Source: Xiphias gladius (taxonomy: Eukaryota > Chordata > Actinopteri > Istiophoriformes > Xiphiidae). From it: a stretch of DNA of 64,000 nucleotides. Position numbers and translations under genes: made by a program. The DNA lies in the NCBI RefSeq assembly GCF_016859285.1, contig NC_053407.1, forward strand, positions 21,297,715-21,361,714, in the 5' to 3' direction. Shown here piece after piece: positions 38,350-51,300 of the stretch (its first letter is position 1; every line of letters begins with the position of its first letter). The notes under the pieces are model-generated. The model was not told where the DNA came from, ran no database searches, and saw nothing but the letters and a program-made list of their open reading frames with translations.

Positions 38350-40422
38350 CAGTGTTTCCTTGAAGACTTGATCATCTACTTTTTTTGCTAATTATCTATA
38401 TGGTGTGGCCTTCTTCTTGGAATTATTATACTATACTATTTTTAAGGATGTGTGTACACCTTGCCATTGTTTCCCATTCAATTTCTTAGGGCGTTAAAAT
38501 CAACTGAAATTAAAACCTGGTTGAGATATTAATGTAATGTTTAATAATGAACATCACATCCCCTTTCGCTTTAAAACACATTTTTTAAATTTTCTATATT
38601 ACCCCATTATGATTGTTTGTGAATACTAGTCATGATGTTCACCATGATAACATCTGACTATCGAGTTTTTCAAAATTCCTTATAAGTATGGATCGCTTGG
38701 GAAAATAGTAGCAATGTGTTGCAATAAATTAATGAAAACATCCAAAAATACTGGTCGACAGTTGTCCAGACAGAGCTACAGAAGAGAAAGGAGAGAAGAT
38801 CTGGTAACAACCAAGTTTATTTTATGATACACTGCCTACATTATCATAAATAAACAGATTAAAAATCCTTACCCACATAACCCCTGTCGTTTCTGTCCAT
38901 TGTAGGAGAGCTGCCTGATGATGAATCACTTGTATTAAATCAGCAAGGTTCAGATTTAAGATACAGTATCACTTCCATGAATTACATATTGCTTTCAAAT
39001 GTTACCTTAAAATATGCTATAAAAAAGTTGAACACACCACTTTAGAAAAATATCAAAATAGAAACGAAGATGCCCCCAGAAATTTTCCCACCCCAACATC
39101 ACCTCCAGTGAATAAAGCGCCGCACCCTATTCCGAGTAACCTACAGCGTTTTAATTATGGTAATTTGCACAGGCAGTAGTAGTCAAGAGTTCTGAAGAGC
39201 ATACATTGATTAACTGTCCTAAAAAGATTTACTTTCTCCATGTGTCTTCTTCGTAGATCTGCCACGTCGCGACACATGAAGTCAGTGAGGTGGGCTATGT
39301 GGGTGCACAGCCAGTCCTGCATTTAGGACTGAAGGATAAGAAATCTAATAAAAACAGAACAAAATAAAAAGAAAACACAACAAAGCACTAAAACCCAAAG
39401 CATGTAAACTCATATGGGCACACTGGCAGGGCTGGAAAATCAATATTCTATGATTAAACACTGCAATTTCAGTTTCCTCAAGGAGTACTTGTCAGATAAG
39501 TGGTAGATAATGCTAAAAAGCTCTTTCATTTAAAGGTTTTTGTTTTCAAATTGATGGGGATGTTGATACAAGATGCCAAAAGCACAGTAAATTTTCTTTG
39601 TCAATCCACTGACAGTAAAAATCATGATTACAACACAGAGCGATCAGAATTGTCAGTTTAGTCATAGAGCGCTGATGATTTAAGCAATGAACAGCCGCTG
39701 GGTAGAAAAAAGTTTAAAAAAAAAAAAAAAGTTTTGTTTTTACGTCAACTTGAACGTGGGCTGATTTTCCTCATGCAGTGATGTGACCTGATTACACCAC
39801 GTGTCTCCTCCCATCACAGACCACAATAAAAAGGTTGACCTGAGCACCATAGAAATAATGAATCACTCTACCTAACTCTATGGCTAAAGAGCAAATTTTA
39901 AGATTCATATAGAAACACATGTAGACATTCTGGTATTAGTATTAGCGCTGCTTTGTGCTTGAAAAATGGGAGGGCACTAAGTGCTAACAGTGTCCAGGCA
40001 CTTCACCATCAGAAAAACACCTGGCACATAGCATTAGAAACTACAGTATGACCTTCCAAAACTATAACCATGCATGGATAAACTGGCCTCTCCATTTTGC
40101 ACTTGTTTCTACAGACAAGGGTTAAATACACACAAAGACAGAAACAATTTACAGATTAAAATCAACATTAAAATTAGTCTCTTCTGACTGCCACAAAACA
40201 GTGTTATCCAGAAGCTACTCTTTGAGTTATACCTCCCTCTTGTGGTGGGAGGAAAGCTGGAATCCGGAGAGGAGAAAGTTCATCATTCCAATTAAATTGT
40301 GTCCTTTGTCCTACCATGTAGGAAAAGAGGAGAGGTGAGCCCAGTTTTCTGCTTGAGTTGTGGTGTGCTGTGGCAGGCGGCAGGGAGGTGGTGTAGGGAT
40401 GGCGAGGGACTGCTGAGGGTCT
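38350..40422. other. Region downstream of tmpo, probably including its 3' UTR
   Basis: No coding frame recognised. A - strand AATAAA at 38816-38821 is a candidate tmpo polyadenylation signal, implying a 1.6-kb 3' UTR. An A tract lies at 39717-39730. Confidence 0.35.
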
Positions 40423-43362
40423 TTACTTGCCTGGGCTGTCTGTAGCACCGCTGCCGCTGATGCCCAGGTAGGTGGCTGCGACGTCCACAGCGCCCTGGAG
40501 TGGGACAATGACGCTGTCCAGGAGGCCTTTGAGGGTGTTGATCTGATCCGCATCCAGGTTCTGGAAGGCGTAGTAGAGAGAACCGCCCACCACAACAAGG
40601 AGCAGGAGCTTGAGCAACACGGACAGGAAGCCTCGTCGAGTTGTGGCTTTGCTTGAAGAGACGGTGCTGCCCGGTCGAGAGAAAGACTCAGAGTAAGAGC
40701 GGCTCTCGGTGTGGAAGCTGTGCTGCACGCGGGACTCATCCAGCCAGTACTCACTTGGTTTTACAGGTCGACCAGCAGCCCCTCGGATTGGACGCCTGCA
40801 GGTCGCACTAATGAGAGAAACAGTAAAATCGATGTTTATGGCTTGCTTGGCAAAAACCCTTAGCTTGAGGTCCCACGTACTAGCGTTTTCTCAAGCTTCA
40901 AATCACTTCTCACGATCTTCTTCAGCAGGTGATGTTTGCTCACGTGGTATTGACAGAGCTGTCACATCTGACGCCAAAGACCATCCCCAAAGTGTATGGG
41001 GTAAAATTGCGGCCCCTGTCTCTGTTTTGGGTTGGTCTGTGGCCTTGGATGTGACAGCTGTCTCCATGAAAACTTAGCAAACTCCATTCACTGAACAAGA
41101 CCGTGAAAAGCAGTTGATGAAAGCTCCGGAAAAAGCTAGTAAGTGAACGTTGAATTAGAATCAAACTATTGTTCCAAGGTCAACTTTAGGCTAACATTTT
41201 GGTTATCTATTTTTCCCAAATAGAGTAATATTTAGTTATACATGATTAGTGTGCAAGCCTGAAAAATCAGGATCAACTGTTACCTGATGCCTGTTGGTGT
41301 GCTTATTTCATTGGCAAGGATATCTTCAACAACACTCTCGCTGGCTTTCTTTGGGGTCTCTTCAATAATAATTTCCTCCACCACCTGTTAGTGTAATATA
41401 AAAACATGTTCATACAAATAGAATATTATAATTTATATAGAATAAATAGTCTTACTGCCAGGCCTGGGAATGCCAAAATATACCTCACCTTGGTTTGTCG
41501 TCTGCTGCTAGTCCTGACTGTAACTGGAGCTTTCCCTCGGCTCCTCACAGATTTCTCTACCACGGGTACTGGCTCTGGTTCAGGGGCAGCAATCTCCTCT
41601 GAAAAAACACGTGTAATATAAACAGAAAAGTTTTTTTCCCCTCCATTTAACCTGGTAAACCTTGATAAACCTGCAAGAAGCAGGTTATTTATATTATTTG
41701 TCTTGGTAAGTAGAATGAAATTTATAAAAGATCACGAGCAGAGTGCGGTCAGAGCTCACCATCTTCCTTGTCACTGTACTGGTCAGAATTTGTGTTGCCA
41801 TTCTGGTTACTATCTGCCTTGGGGAGAGCTGTGACGTCTGTAGGAGCTTCAGGTTCAGCTGGAGGCTGGTCCAAAAGCTTCTGCAGCTTCTTCTCATACA
41901 ACTTGCGGGTAGAGGCTGAATGAAGGGGAAAAAGGAATGAAAAAGGTTGAATAAAATGTAACACATTGTACTTTCACTTTAGCAGGATGCACAGATTTTT
42001 GTTAAAATAAGTAACGTTACTGATGCATGCAGGACTGCTTCATTGAGCAGCATTTGCAAATATCTGCATTATATTCTTGAACGTTCAAATGTGAGCTTAA
42101 ACAGGGCTCATCAGTTATATTTTGGACTTTTATAGAGCTATGAAATATATCAATGAAGACCAGTCGGAATGATAAAGGGCTATTACATCACATTTCTATC
42201 AGTAATCCTCAGATGTCCAGAACAATAATTCCTTATAATCTCATTAAACACAACCTGGACCTGGATAAGCTGCATAAGACAGATAGATGAGTGGATGGAC
42301 AGAAAAATAACTAATTAATTAATTTAAATTCCACATATGAATTTTACACAAAGTTAGAGGTCTGGAACATTAGTACTGGGGATTTCCTTGCCAGTTTTTT
42401 GTTAAATTCAGATAAAACATTTTATAAGTAAAATTAAAAAAAAAAACAAACCTTCTGAAAATTCAATTTTAGACTTCTTAAAAACTTCTAAGGCCTCTTT
42501 TTTTGTTTTCAGAAACTGAAATCAATGTGTCTTAAGACTTTTCAATACCTGCAGATATCCTGTCAAATATTGATATCTATATTGGCCTCAAAAATTTGTG
42601 CTATGGTTCAAACTTGTTAGGAAGCCAAGAAATTACTGAATTTGTTTTTTGGGTTATGACTGGTGCAAACATAATCAGATAATAACAACTAAGTTTGATG
42701 TACTCGTTGAAATAAAGACAGAATACGTTTTAGATCAGTTAAATTGCTTAAATTGTTACTTTTTTTTGGTAAGTGCTAAATTAATTAACACCAATAAATA
42801 TATTTCAAATTTTTGTGGAGTTGAGAAACTAAAACACATGCATCTGGGAACTCACCAACAATAGGTCCTGAGTCCACACCATGCTTTGCCAGCTGCTGTT
42901 TTAAATCTTCATCAGTGAGGTCTGTCACATCCATATCCTCTGTGCGAGGCTTGTCTGTCTTTTTGGTAGCTTTCTGTTGGGGGGGGGGGCAGGTAAAGAA
43001 AAAGGTTCAATATATCATACAAACGCCATAACTCACAATTCAATCCATACAGACGACCACAGCATCACATCCGAGTTAACCACAAATAAAACCAACTAGA
43101 TTTATTGTGACAATAAACTAAAACGTACTCTTCCGGATCGACTTTTGTTGGACACCACGGGAGCAGGCAACTCCTCGTCGCTGGAGAAGGTGTCTGCAGG
43201 TGGGCTCTTCTTGTTGTTCAGTACGGTTAAGTTCTTCAGATACAGCTGCACATACACTTCTTTTTTATGCTCTCCGCTTGGAAGTGGCACATTGTTGGCG
43301 GCGAGCTCATTTTTCAGCTTATCTTTCGTGAGAACTGACGGGTCGTCGAGGAATTCTGCCAT
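40423..43362 (-). CDS. tmpo: Thymopoietin / lamina-associated polypeptide 2 (LAP2-beta type)
   Basis: LAP2 is an inner nuclear membrane protein that binds lamin B, chromatin and BAF. Exons on -: 43362-43129, 42973-42856, 41915-41760, 41598-41489, 41384-41284, 40807-40423. They total 1104 nt, 367 aa, all phases consistent. Residues 1-50 ([20 protein letters not shown]) are the DNA-binding LEM-like domain. Residues about 94-135 ([36 protein letters not shown]) are the LEM domain that binds BAF. The middle is Ser/Pro/Glu-rich with basic patches. STPTGIS and [12 protein letters not shown] match the beta-isoform lamin-binding end. [18 protein letters not shown] at about 300-321 is the single membrane span, leaving about 46 residues in the lumen. 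It is shorter than human LAP2-beta (about 454). No alpha-specific exon was seen. Confidence 0.95.
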
Positions 43363-43685
43363 GCTTCACTTTTCTTTTTAACCGATGTGCGGTTTCTCTT
43401 TCTCTTTTGCCGCTTCAGTCAGCAGCTACAAACGGCATCAACAACACCGGGAACGTGACCGAACAGCGCTGTTGTCAAACACGACTGGCGCCTACCCGCT
43501 GCAAATTCAGCTAGCGGGAGAGAAGCGGTTTATCAAAATAAACGCCAAGTTCTGCTTCTTAGCCTAATATTTAAAATATTAACATGTAGCTTTGATTTTT
43601 CGAAAGCAGATACACGCATGTGTTGTGAAGGAGCTGATGAAAAAATTAAAATTCACCGGCTAAAATGTGACTGAATTAGCTTAGC

Positions 43686-43791
43686 TTTAAACCGGTCCAC
43701 TTGCTTCTGTCTGTCCGCGGTCGCAACGAGGCCAAAAAACAAGCAGCGCCGCTATTGGATGGAAGCCCGCAGTACGCTGCACTCTGATTGG
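43686..43791 (-). promoter_or_regulatory. tmpo promoter with twin CCAAT boxes
   Basis: Inverted CCAAT boxes (ATTGG on +) lie at 43754-43758 and 43787-43791, 33 bp apart, about 400 bp upstream of the tmpo start. A TTTAAA that could act as a CHR-like site is at 43686-43691. NF-Y pairs at this spacing mark many G2/M genes. No TATA box was seen. Role inferred. Confidence 0.4.
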
Positions 43792-44181
43792 CCTGCTATG
43801 AATGGAACAGTGGCAGGCCGCCGCCACAAAGAAACTACAGGCTGTGTGTTTCAGATAACGGCTTTACATAAAAATTCCCCGACGATATTCACACCATTGT
43901 TTCATTTTACCAAGATAACTGGCAAAAAGTAGACGAATGCGGGTTTAAACAATCCATTCAAAATGATTCGCATTAAGTGATGAGAGAATGTTAACGGCGG
44001 TTTAATGATACTAAGTGATACCAGCGTTTTTACAGCGGCAGTTTCAATTTGTGAAGCATGGTTATCGCATGAATTTGGTCCAGTCCTAAATAGTTAGTAA
44101 CAGTTCGCACTCATGGCCGGAGTAACCTCATCGCGGACCCGGGGCAAAGACTTGTTCTTGGGTCCCCAATAATACATGGCA

Positions 44182-44189
<8 letters not shown>

Positions 44190-44214
<25 letters not shown>
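44190..44214. repeat. (TA)n microsatellite flanked by A and T tracts
   Basis: A run of A, then about twelve TA units, then a run of T (44213-44226). The whole can fold as a hairpin. Confidence 0.9.
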
Positions 44215-44221
<7 letters not shown>

Positions 44222-44229
44222 TTTTTCCG

Positions 44230-46570
44230 GAGACCATGCAGTACTTGGTCACTTTTATGGGCAAAAAATCTGAATGTGAAATTAGTTTTATATGATCTTC
44301 TCTTTTTTTTTTTTTTTTGGTCAGAAAAAAGCAATCGGGATGCTCACTTATACATTACACAATTTATTATTAAAGAAAATAATAGATAACCGACCAGGGG
44401 AAATTGCGTTGTTACAGCAGCATACACATATTTACAAACAGCGAAAAGTCTCAGTAATGTGCATATGGACAACACAATATTATCAGTAAGGCGAAAAACA
44501 AAGATAAATATCCAGAATAAAAGAAGATAATAAACAGATATAAAAATGTCCTAAAAATCCTAAAACTAGAGCGGATAAGTATAAGAAAGTCTAAGTGGCA
44601 GCCATAGAAGACATTATTGCAATTGTTGGAAATACAGCAATTTTGGGGTATTTTGCATTGTGTACCAAACAGATGTATGTTACTATGTATATTGCACAGT
44701 TTGATAATTACAACAACTGTTGGTTGCAGCCTTACTACCTTGCCTGAGGTTTTCTGGGTGTTAATTACTTGAGAGACGGAAAAAATGGAAGTAGTTTGAT
44801 AAAACACAAATTTACAATAAATAAGATCAATATAAACTAAAACAATTTAGGTCTTTCAACTAAATTTTGACACAGGGTCCCTCTACAACATTGGGGCCAT
44901 ACTGACGGAGAATGGAGGACCAGTCATAGTTGATATTGTCCTTCAAGTGGTGCAAATTTTGAACAAATTTGCAGTTAATCAAATGATGTATATCCAAATA
45001 ATATGCAGTTAATCTCGGGCTTTTGGGGCCCAAATGTCACAAAGGGTTTTTATTATTGGTGTAGCACATAAATTTGGGTCACATACATATGCAGTCTCAG
45101 TGGGGTGCCCTTCTCCTTTTTATACATCCATTGTCACGCCTGTACAAATAACTGAAGCAACAACTAAACTAATAAATCTGTAGTGGTTTTTAGAGTAAAC
45201 CATAATCAAATGTTTCTAACAAATTTCAGAAACTTTTAATGAAAAACTAGCTGAACTCCCAGCACATTTCAGCCCTCTTTTCTCAACATACTGTAATTAC
45301 TGTGTGAAGCTTTCACTGTGAGGTTTTACAACCTTATAGAACATTATTTCTTTTACAGTTTTTAAGGTCTTTGTTATACCCTGAGCATAAGACAAAAGTG
45401 GAAAACCATCTTACTCTGGCCCCTAAATGGAGCAAGTATTACTGTGTTACTGTATTGCATAATAAAAGAAAGTCAAGTAAGACTTCACTGGAATCATATT
45501 TTATTCCCAGAAGTGAGGTGAATTAGTTTCCAAGAAGTGCTAGCACAGTGTGCTTCAATATATGAGTAGAATAATAAAACTTAAATGCTTATACATACAG
45601 TATATACAAAACGGTAGCTCCAGTATTAAAAGTGAAAACACAGGATTAAAACCTGCTTTCACTGTCAAACTGATCCTAATACAGGGAGTAATGTTAATAA
45701 CTCAGTTATTATACTTCTGATACCGCCGTAATGGTATTATAATTGTATTACCAGACTTCATAAGTTATTAATGAACCCCTTGGCAATGTACATTACAGGA
45801 CGGAGGGCCCTTGAGAGGCTCTAATATTGTTTTAGATGAGAGAAACAGTCTGTTAAACTTTATTCCGCCTATAGTCTATTTATATACTAATAATGTACCA
45901 TTTTCAAGTTACAGATGAAAACAAACTATCAATTCCAGGCTTTTTAGGACCCTCCCCACTGCGGGTCCTTGGGTACTTAGTTCCACTACTCCCCTCACTA
46001 CTACACCCATGGTTTTCATATTACATAAGGTGTTATTGAGCGAATGTTAAGCCCATTTCGATGAAATCTGTTCATGTAACAGAAGAGGGCAGCATGAGTC
46101 ACATAATCAGGGCATCTGCAGGTCTTGAAGAGTCTAATAAAGCACTGAATTTAGTTTTCCTCACAAAAAAGGACTTGGAGGATATTAAAATGTCTTAAAT
46201 TTAATTCACAAAACTCTCAAATATTTACTCTTGCTTGCTACAGTCAGTAATGTTAGTTCTGCAGGCTGGATCACCAACTGGCAACCGGCCAGGGGCCCCA
46301 AAAGCCCCAGTGGTACTCATATCATTTGGGTTTACATAATTAAATTAATTACATGTTTGTTAGAAATTTGCACCACTGAAGTACAATATCAACTATGACT
46401 ATCCTCCATCCTCCCTCTTGTACCCCTGGTCTTGTTGAGGGACTCTGTGTCAAAATGTATTTTTAAAAACTTCACTATTTTATTATTTATTTTGAGCTCA
46501 ATTGTTTTTTTTTGTCTAATTATTAAAACATGGAAAACATGGGGAAAGACAGTTTTTATTTCATCACAGG
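44230..46570. other. Gene-free AT-rich sequence upstream of tmpo
   Basis: No coding exon recognised on either strand; only short frames in AT-rich DNA. At 44870-45010 and again at 46280-46400 there are similar words on opposite strands (GGGGCC...CAGTGGTACTCATATCAT-like), suggesting fragments of one dispersed repeat. Confidence 0.45.
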
Positions 46571-46575
46571 AGTAC

Positions 46576-46870
46576 TGTAGGGCTGCAACCAACAACTATT
46601 TTCATTATCAATATGTCTGACAACGATTTTCTTTATTAATCTGTATAAAATGTCAGAAAATAGTGAAAAACAACATGTTAATATTTTCAAATTGCACTGT
46701 TTTCTGACCAACAGTCATAAACCCACTATCATAGAAAGCAGGGAAAACAGACAAATATTGACTTTTGAGAAGCTGGTGCCGGTGAATTTTTGGTATTTTT
46801 GCTTAAAAATGTCTTAGGTCTTAATTAAATATCAAAATTTTTGCAAATTTATTTTCTGCTGTCAGAAAAT
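46576..46870 (+). repeat. Dispersed repeat family B, long copy
   Basis: Begins AGGGCTGCAACCAACAAC, then TTTTCATTATCAATATG, TATTAATCTGTATAAAATG, TCAGAAAATAGTGAAAAAC, TTTTCTGACCAACAGTCAT and ACTTTTGAGAAGCTGGTG. One of the most complete copies in the window. Noncoding. Confidence 0.65.
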
Positions 46871-47174
46871 TAACTGGCTGTCAGCCATTATGCACCTATA
46901 AAATTAAAGTGGGATTGTTGTGACAGGCTGTTTTATCCTTTTTTTGTGGCGTTTCAGTCAGCACCATCAGACCTGCAGCACTGTCACTACTGCCATTACA
47001 ATAGCTAGGAAGATCGTCAGCTCAGAATGGATAAGTCAAGATTCTAGCAAAAATTTAAATGAACTTAAATTAATATATAATTTTTCATTGGTAAACCCAT
47101 CCATCCGTTTTCTGCTCCTTATCCATGTCCAGATTGTGTAATTTTAGCTATAACAACTATATTAGGAATCAATA

Positions 47175-47380
47175 AAAGGTATAAAATAGAGAGAAGGCCA
47201 AGGAAAACAAATGGGTTTTAAGGTGCTTTTTAGAGATGAGCACTGATTTGGGTTCCCCGAGACTATTCCAGAGGGGAAGAGCCATAATAGCATCAGTATG
47301 ATCACCATTAGTTTTCAACCGCAACCTTAAACCAGCCAGAAGTCTCTGCACAGAAAATCTGGCGGGGGGGGGCACAGGTT
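47175..47380. repeat. Dispersed fish repeat fragment (TTCCAGAGGGGAAGAG type)
   Basis: AAGGTGCTTTTTAGAGATGA, GGTTCCCCGAGACTATTCCA and GAGGGGAAGAGCCATAATAG resemble a common percomorph dispersed repeat. A weaker relative lies at 59555-59640. The class is unknown. Confidence 0.35.
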
Positions 47381-47393
47381 AGACCCAGTCTTA

Positions 47394-47896
47394 TACAGAA
47401 CTGTGTTGAGATTTTTGGTATTTTAGATGTTTAGGTTGTTATCTACCATTCAATATCATCAGGGAGGCATTTGATTGGGCCCAAATTCATTTCTGCATCA
47501 TGACAACGAGCCCAAAGTCGCAGGCGGAGTCATAAAGAACTATCCTCAGTGACAAAAACAACAAGGAGTCCTGCAACAGATGGTCTGGCCCCCACAGAGC
47601 CCTGATCAACTTCATGGAGTCAGTCTGGGATTACATGAAGAGACAGAAGACACTGAGATAGACTAAATACACAGAAGAATTGTGGCAAATTATCCTAGAT
47701 GCTTGGAGCAAACTACCTGCCAAATACCTTGGAAATCTTTGCACAAGAGTACTAAGGAGAACTAATGCTGTTTTAAAATATTGACCTGATTTAAGTTTTT
47801 TCTGTTAACTGCACTTTTTATATGTTAATTTAAAAATAAAAAATATTCATGGCATTATTTCTGTATATATTTGCCTATCACGTCTGTACAGTAGTA
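47394..47896 (+). mobile_element. Internally deleted Tc1-like transposon, family 1, second copy
   Basis: TACAGAACTGTGTTGAGATT at the left and GTCTGTACAGTA at the right resemble the ends of 5234-5724. The interior shares AGGAGTCCTGCAACAGATGG and GGAGTCAGTCTGGGATTACA with that copy. The transposase frame is broken by small indels and stops, and the DNA-binding half is missing. It is more decayed than the 5-kb copy. Confidence 0.75.
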
Positions 47897-48059
47897 TATG
47901 TCAAGAGTAAAATTGTAAAATCAAGAGGACACAACAAGAAAGCATAAGAAAAAAAGCAAAAAAAAGTGACACAATACTCATTCTCTTTCAGCTGCCCTCA
48001 GGACACACACACTAAGTTCTAGCCTCTCTAATATGACCATTTGCTGCTTTTTTCTGTTT

Positions 48060-48310
48060 CATATGATTAAAGATTGAATATCTTTACGTTCTGGACTGTT
48101 GGTCGGACAAAACAACACATCAACTTGGGCTGTAGGAAACTGATGGACATTTTTTTAGTACCTTGATAATCAGATATTATTGAATTGCTGAATAAATATG
48201 AGATATGGGTGGCAATTCAGAGGTCTGGAAGCAGTCTAACTTTTCAGTATTTACTGACATTTTATAGACTTCACAATCAATCCATTAATCAATAATGAAA
48301 ATAATCTCTA
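48060..48310 (-). repeat. Dispersed repeat family B, inverted copy
   Basis: Read on -: GGGCTGCTCCTAGAGATTA, TTTTCATTATTGATTAATGG and AGTCTATAAAATGTCAGTAA, then GTCCAGAACGTAAAGATATT further in. This is the family B order. Confidence 0.55.
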
Positions 48311-48319
48311 GGAGCAGCC

Positions 48320-51300
48320 CTAGACACTGTGCGCACACACATGGCAGAGTCTGACCACCTCCTGTCTGTCTTGGGTCTCTGGGCATGCTGATCTCCAAGT
48401 CTGTGGTGTGTTGTCCCCCCCCTCCCCGGGGGACAGTGGTTTGAGGTGGCACTGTGTGGCTCCCCACCTGTCCTTCAGACCTGCCTCTCTGGGGCTTTCT
48501 GGGATGCTGCTGCAGAAACCAAGCAATTGATCCCCACCTCAGCTCCAAACCACACTAAAATACAGCACTGGAAGTATAGTTCAGCTTTTCCATAGTGGAT
48601 TTGCCAATGGAGTGTAAGCGTAAAAAATGTTGAGCCCTTGAGAAACACCTCTTAAGCTTTCTTTGTATGTAATTTATACAGAAAATAAAGCTCAGGCCAA
48701 GAATCATAGAGAGTGCCTCTTTAAGCATAACAGTCATGGCCTCTGAAAAATGATCAAAGGGCGCTCTTTAATCGTCAACATTCACATTTTCAGAATGAGT
48801 TCATTTAAAATGGAACTGCACCACCTGATGTCGACCAGTTGGAATATTCAACAACATTTTTTGACAGATTATTATAAAACAGATCTAGAGAACAAATGAA
48901 ACAACTTATGAGAATATAAAGACCCGTGTGGGGTTACACAAGACAGTTGCATTGACAATTGAATTATTAAACGTTATATAGTGTTTGGAAAAGAAGGCAT
49001 ATCTCAAATGAACACAAACTCAAACATCCGTGTTCAAAAAGTGGATTTCTGATCACTTAGAAAAATGTTGAACACAAACTCCTCGGTCGAGTTTATCTTG
49101 GATTTTAAGTATTTCTAAATCCCAATTGAGCCAACCACAGAAGTGGCTTAGGAAAGTCAGCCTTTACCACCCAGAGAATGTCTGATCCAATTCCACTGAC
49201 ACAACAAAACACATACTTGTGAAATTAATCAACGTTATGAAATTTCAGCACGCTGTATGATCATAGCCCTGTCACCCCATGGGCGTGAACGTGATGCTTG
49301 GTCCAGATTTACATAATAACCACATAGTCAGCTGTATGTTTGGTTTATTTTTGAAATAAAAGTTTATTCTGTTTTACAAAATTCACACGTTAAGATTTTT
49401 AAATTACCAGAGCATTCTGTTGTACTGTGCAATAGTAAAAAAAAAAAAGGTCTGTTTTGCTGCACTAATCTATCACAACAATCTGTAATCCTCAGAGGAT
49501 GTTATTACTCACTGCCAAACTAATTAAGATCAAGTCCTGGGCAGTTTCCTGTACAAAAAGGAGGGTAGGATGCGGGCAGCGGGAGCAGTGCATTTCTCAG
49601 GAGTTGAGATTTGTGTGTCCTGGCCTAGGAACAGCCATCTAGTACTGCTCGCACAGTATATTTTCATCTGTTGACAATCCAAACTCTACTTAAAGGACAC
49701 ACACTTAGTTGTAGACATTTCTGTCAGAAGGAAAAATGAGGGCCTCACTGGCCCTTGTTGATGCCCATTTGGCCACCTGCCTGTTTGTATCACAAGTACT
49801 ACTCCATATATTTGCATTACTATTATGATTTGGGCTTTTCCCGTTTTATTTGGCCATTGAGTACAGAGACACACTTGCTCATGTCCTCACTGAACTTCAG
49901 GCAAACATTACTGTGTGTGAACTTTCATGTAGTGAATGAAGAGTTTCTGTTAAGTCCACACACTGAGGCACCCATGGGATGTCATGTTGGATCATTTGGG
50001 GGAAAACTTAATGTAGGCCATCCATCTCCTCGAAATGTAATCTATTGACATAAAAGGATCAACACAAATTTGATCTGTTAGAGCCATTGAAAGTGCCTCT
50101 TCTGCTGCTGCTGTTATGGCCACTGCAGATGCACTAAAATGCAAAGGAGCTTCCCTGCTGTAGATCTTTTAACAACTTCACAATTCCGGAGATCACAGAA
50201 ACTATGAGCATAATCCACTGTACTCTACCTGCACAGCAACAAATGACAGGCAGACAAAGTTAGCGACTAGCTTGCAAACATAGAGGTACATGGTACATTT
50301 TACAGCTAAAGAGCTAGATATGGGGTTAACATGAGAGTAAATACCAGACTCATGTTCATCAGGTGGCCAGCAACACAACTCCAAATGAATGCCAATGTTG
50401 CTTCAACATGCTAACAAGTTCCCCAAATCAACATCATAAGATGATGTTAATATTGTTCCTGCTGCTAGTGAGCTACTGTGCGGCAATCCCAATGGTCAAC
50501 CCTATCCAAAGAGAAATTTATCTGCTGTCTGCAAGCACAGACCTGGCTCCCCCAAGATTCAGGTACGCTATACTTCAACAAGTAAGGGAATTTCTTTCTG
50601 CCAACACAACCCGCAAAGTGAACATTTTCTTGGTAAAGAGACAGTGCAGTGCAATATAGTGTCAAAACACTCATCCCATTTGTAAGATTTCAGAAACCAC
50701 ATATTTGACTTTACTCATGGTTCATCACCAGGCAGGCCTTTTTTTTTTAATGTGCCTGACACAGCTGAACCGAATGGCCGGTGGCTCGCAACTAAAAAGA
50801 GAGGGCAACCTCACACAGGTGACTGCCAGACTCTTGAGTTAACAGGAAAGAAATATTTCTGTGCTTAACTTGGCCGAGGGTCTCAACAGACCTGCCTTTG
50901 CTTAGTTTTTCTGTCCTCATGGCTGAACACTGGTACTGGACCAGTATGGGAAGAGCCAAAGACTTCTCAAAAGCCTCCTGTGATGTGCCGGTTGTGACAC
51001 CGCCGTGCCCCTCAACTGTTTCCTCGCCTTCCCGGATGCCTGGGCTCTGAGCTCACAGGCCCCTCACTCAAGCAAGGAGCATCAGCATTAACCATACCTA
51101 ATGACCTGGGAGAAGACAATCAACAGAGACTCAGCAGCACTTGTAAGTACAAGTGCCAGATCAGGGAACATGCCAACAGCTCAGTGCATTCAGCATTTTA
51201 TTGCAATTGTTGGCAGTACTCAGGCTCAATTTTCAATTAAGTACCAAAAAAGAAAAGGGAGTGGGTTTTATCAAAGCTGACAAAGACCTTTCGGGACCTT

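Noticed and set aside
45920-46400. Possible pairing with 44870-45010 as a transposon with inverted ends
   Set aside because: The shared words are short and scattered; I could not define ends or a target duplication.
50363-50659. Possible small secreted protein (LILFLLLVSYCAA signal-like stretch)
   Set aside because: The 5' part overlaps the inverted family A repeat, the start context is poor and no splice partner or similarity was seen.
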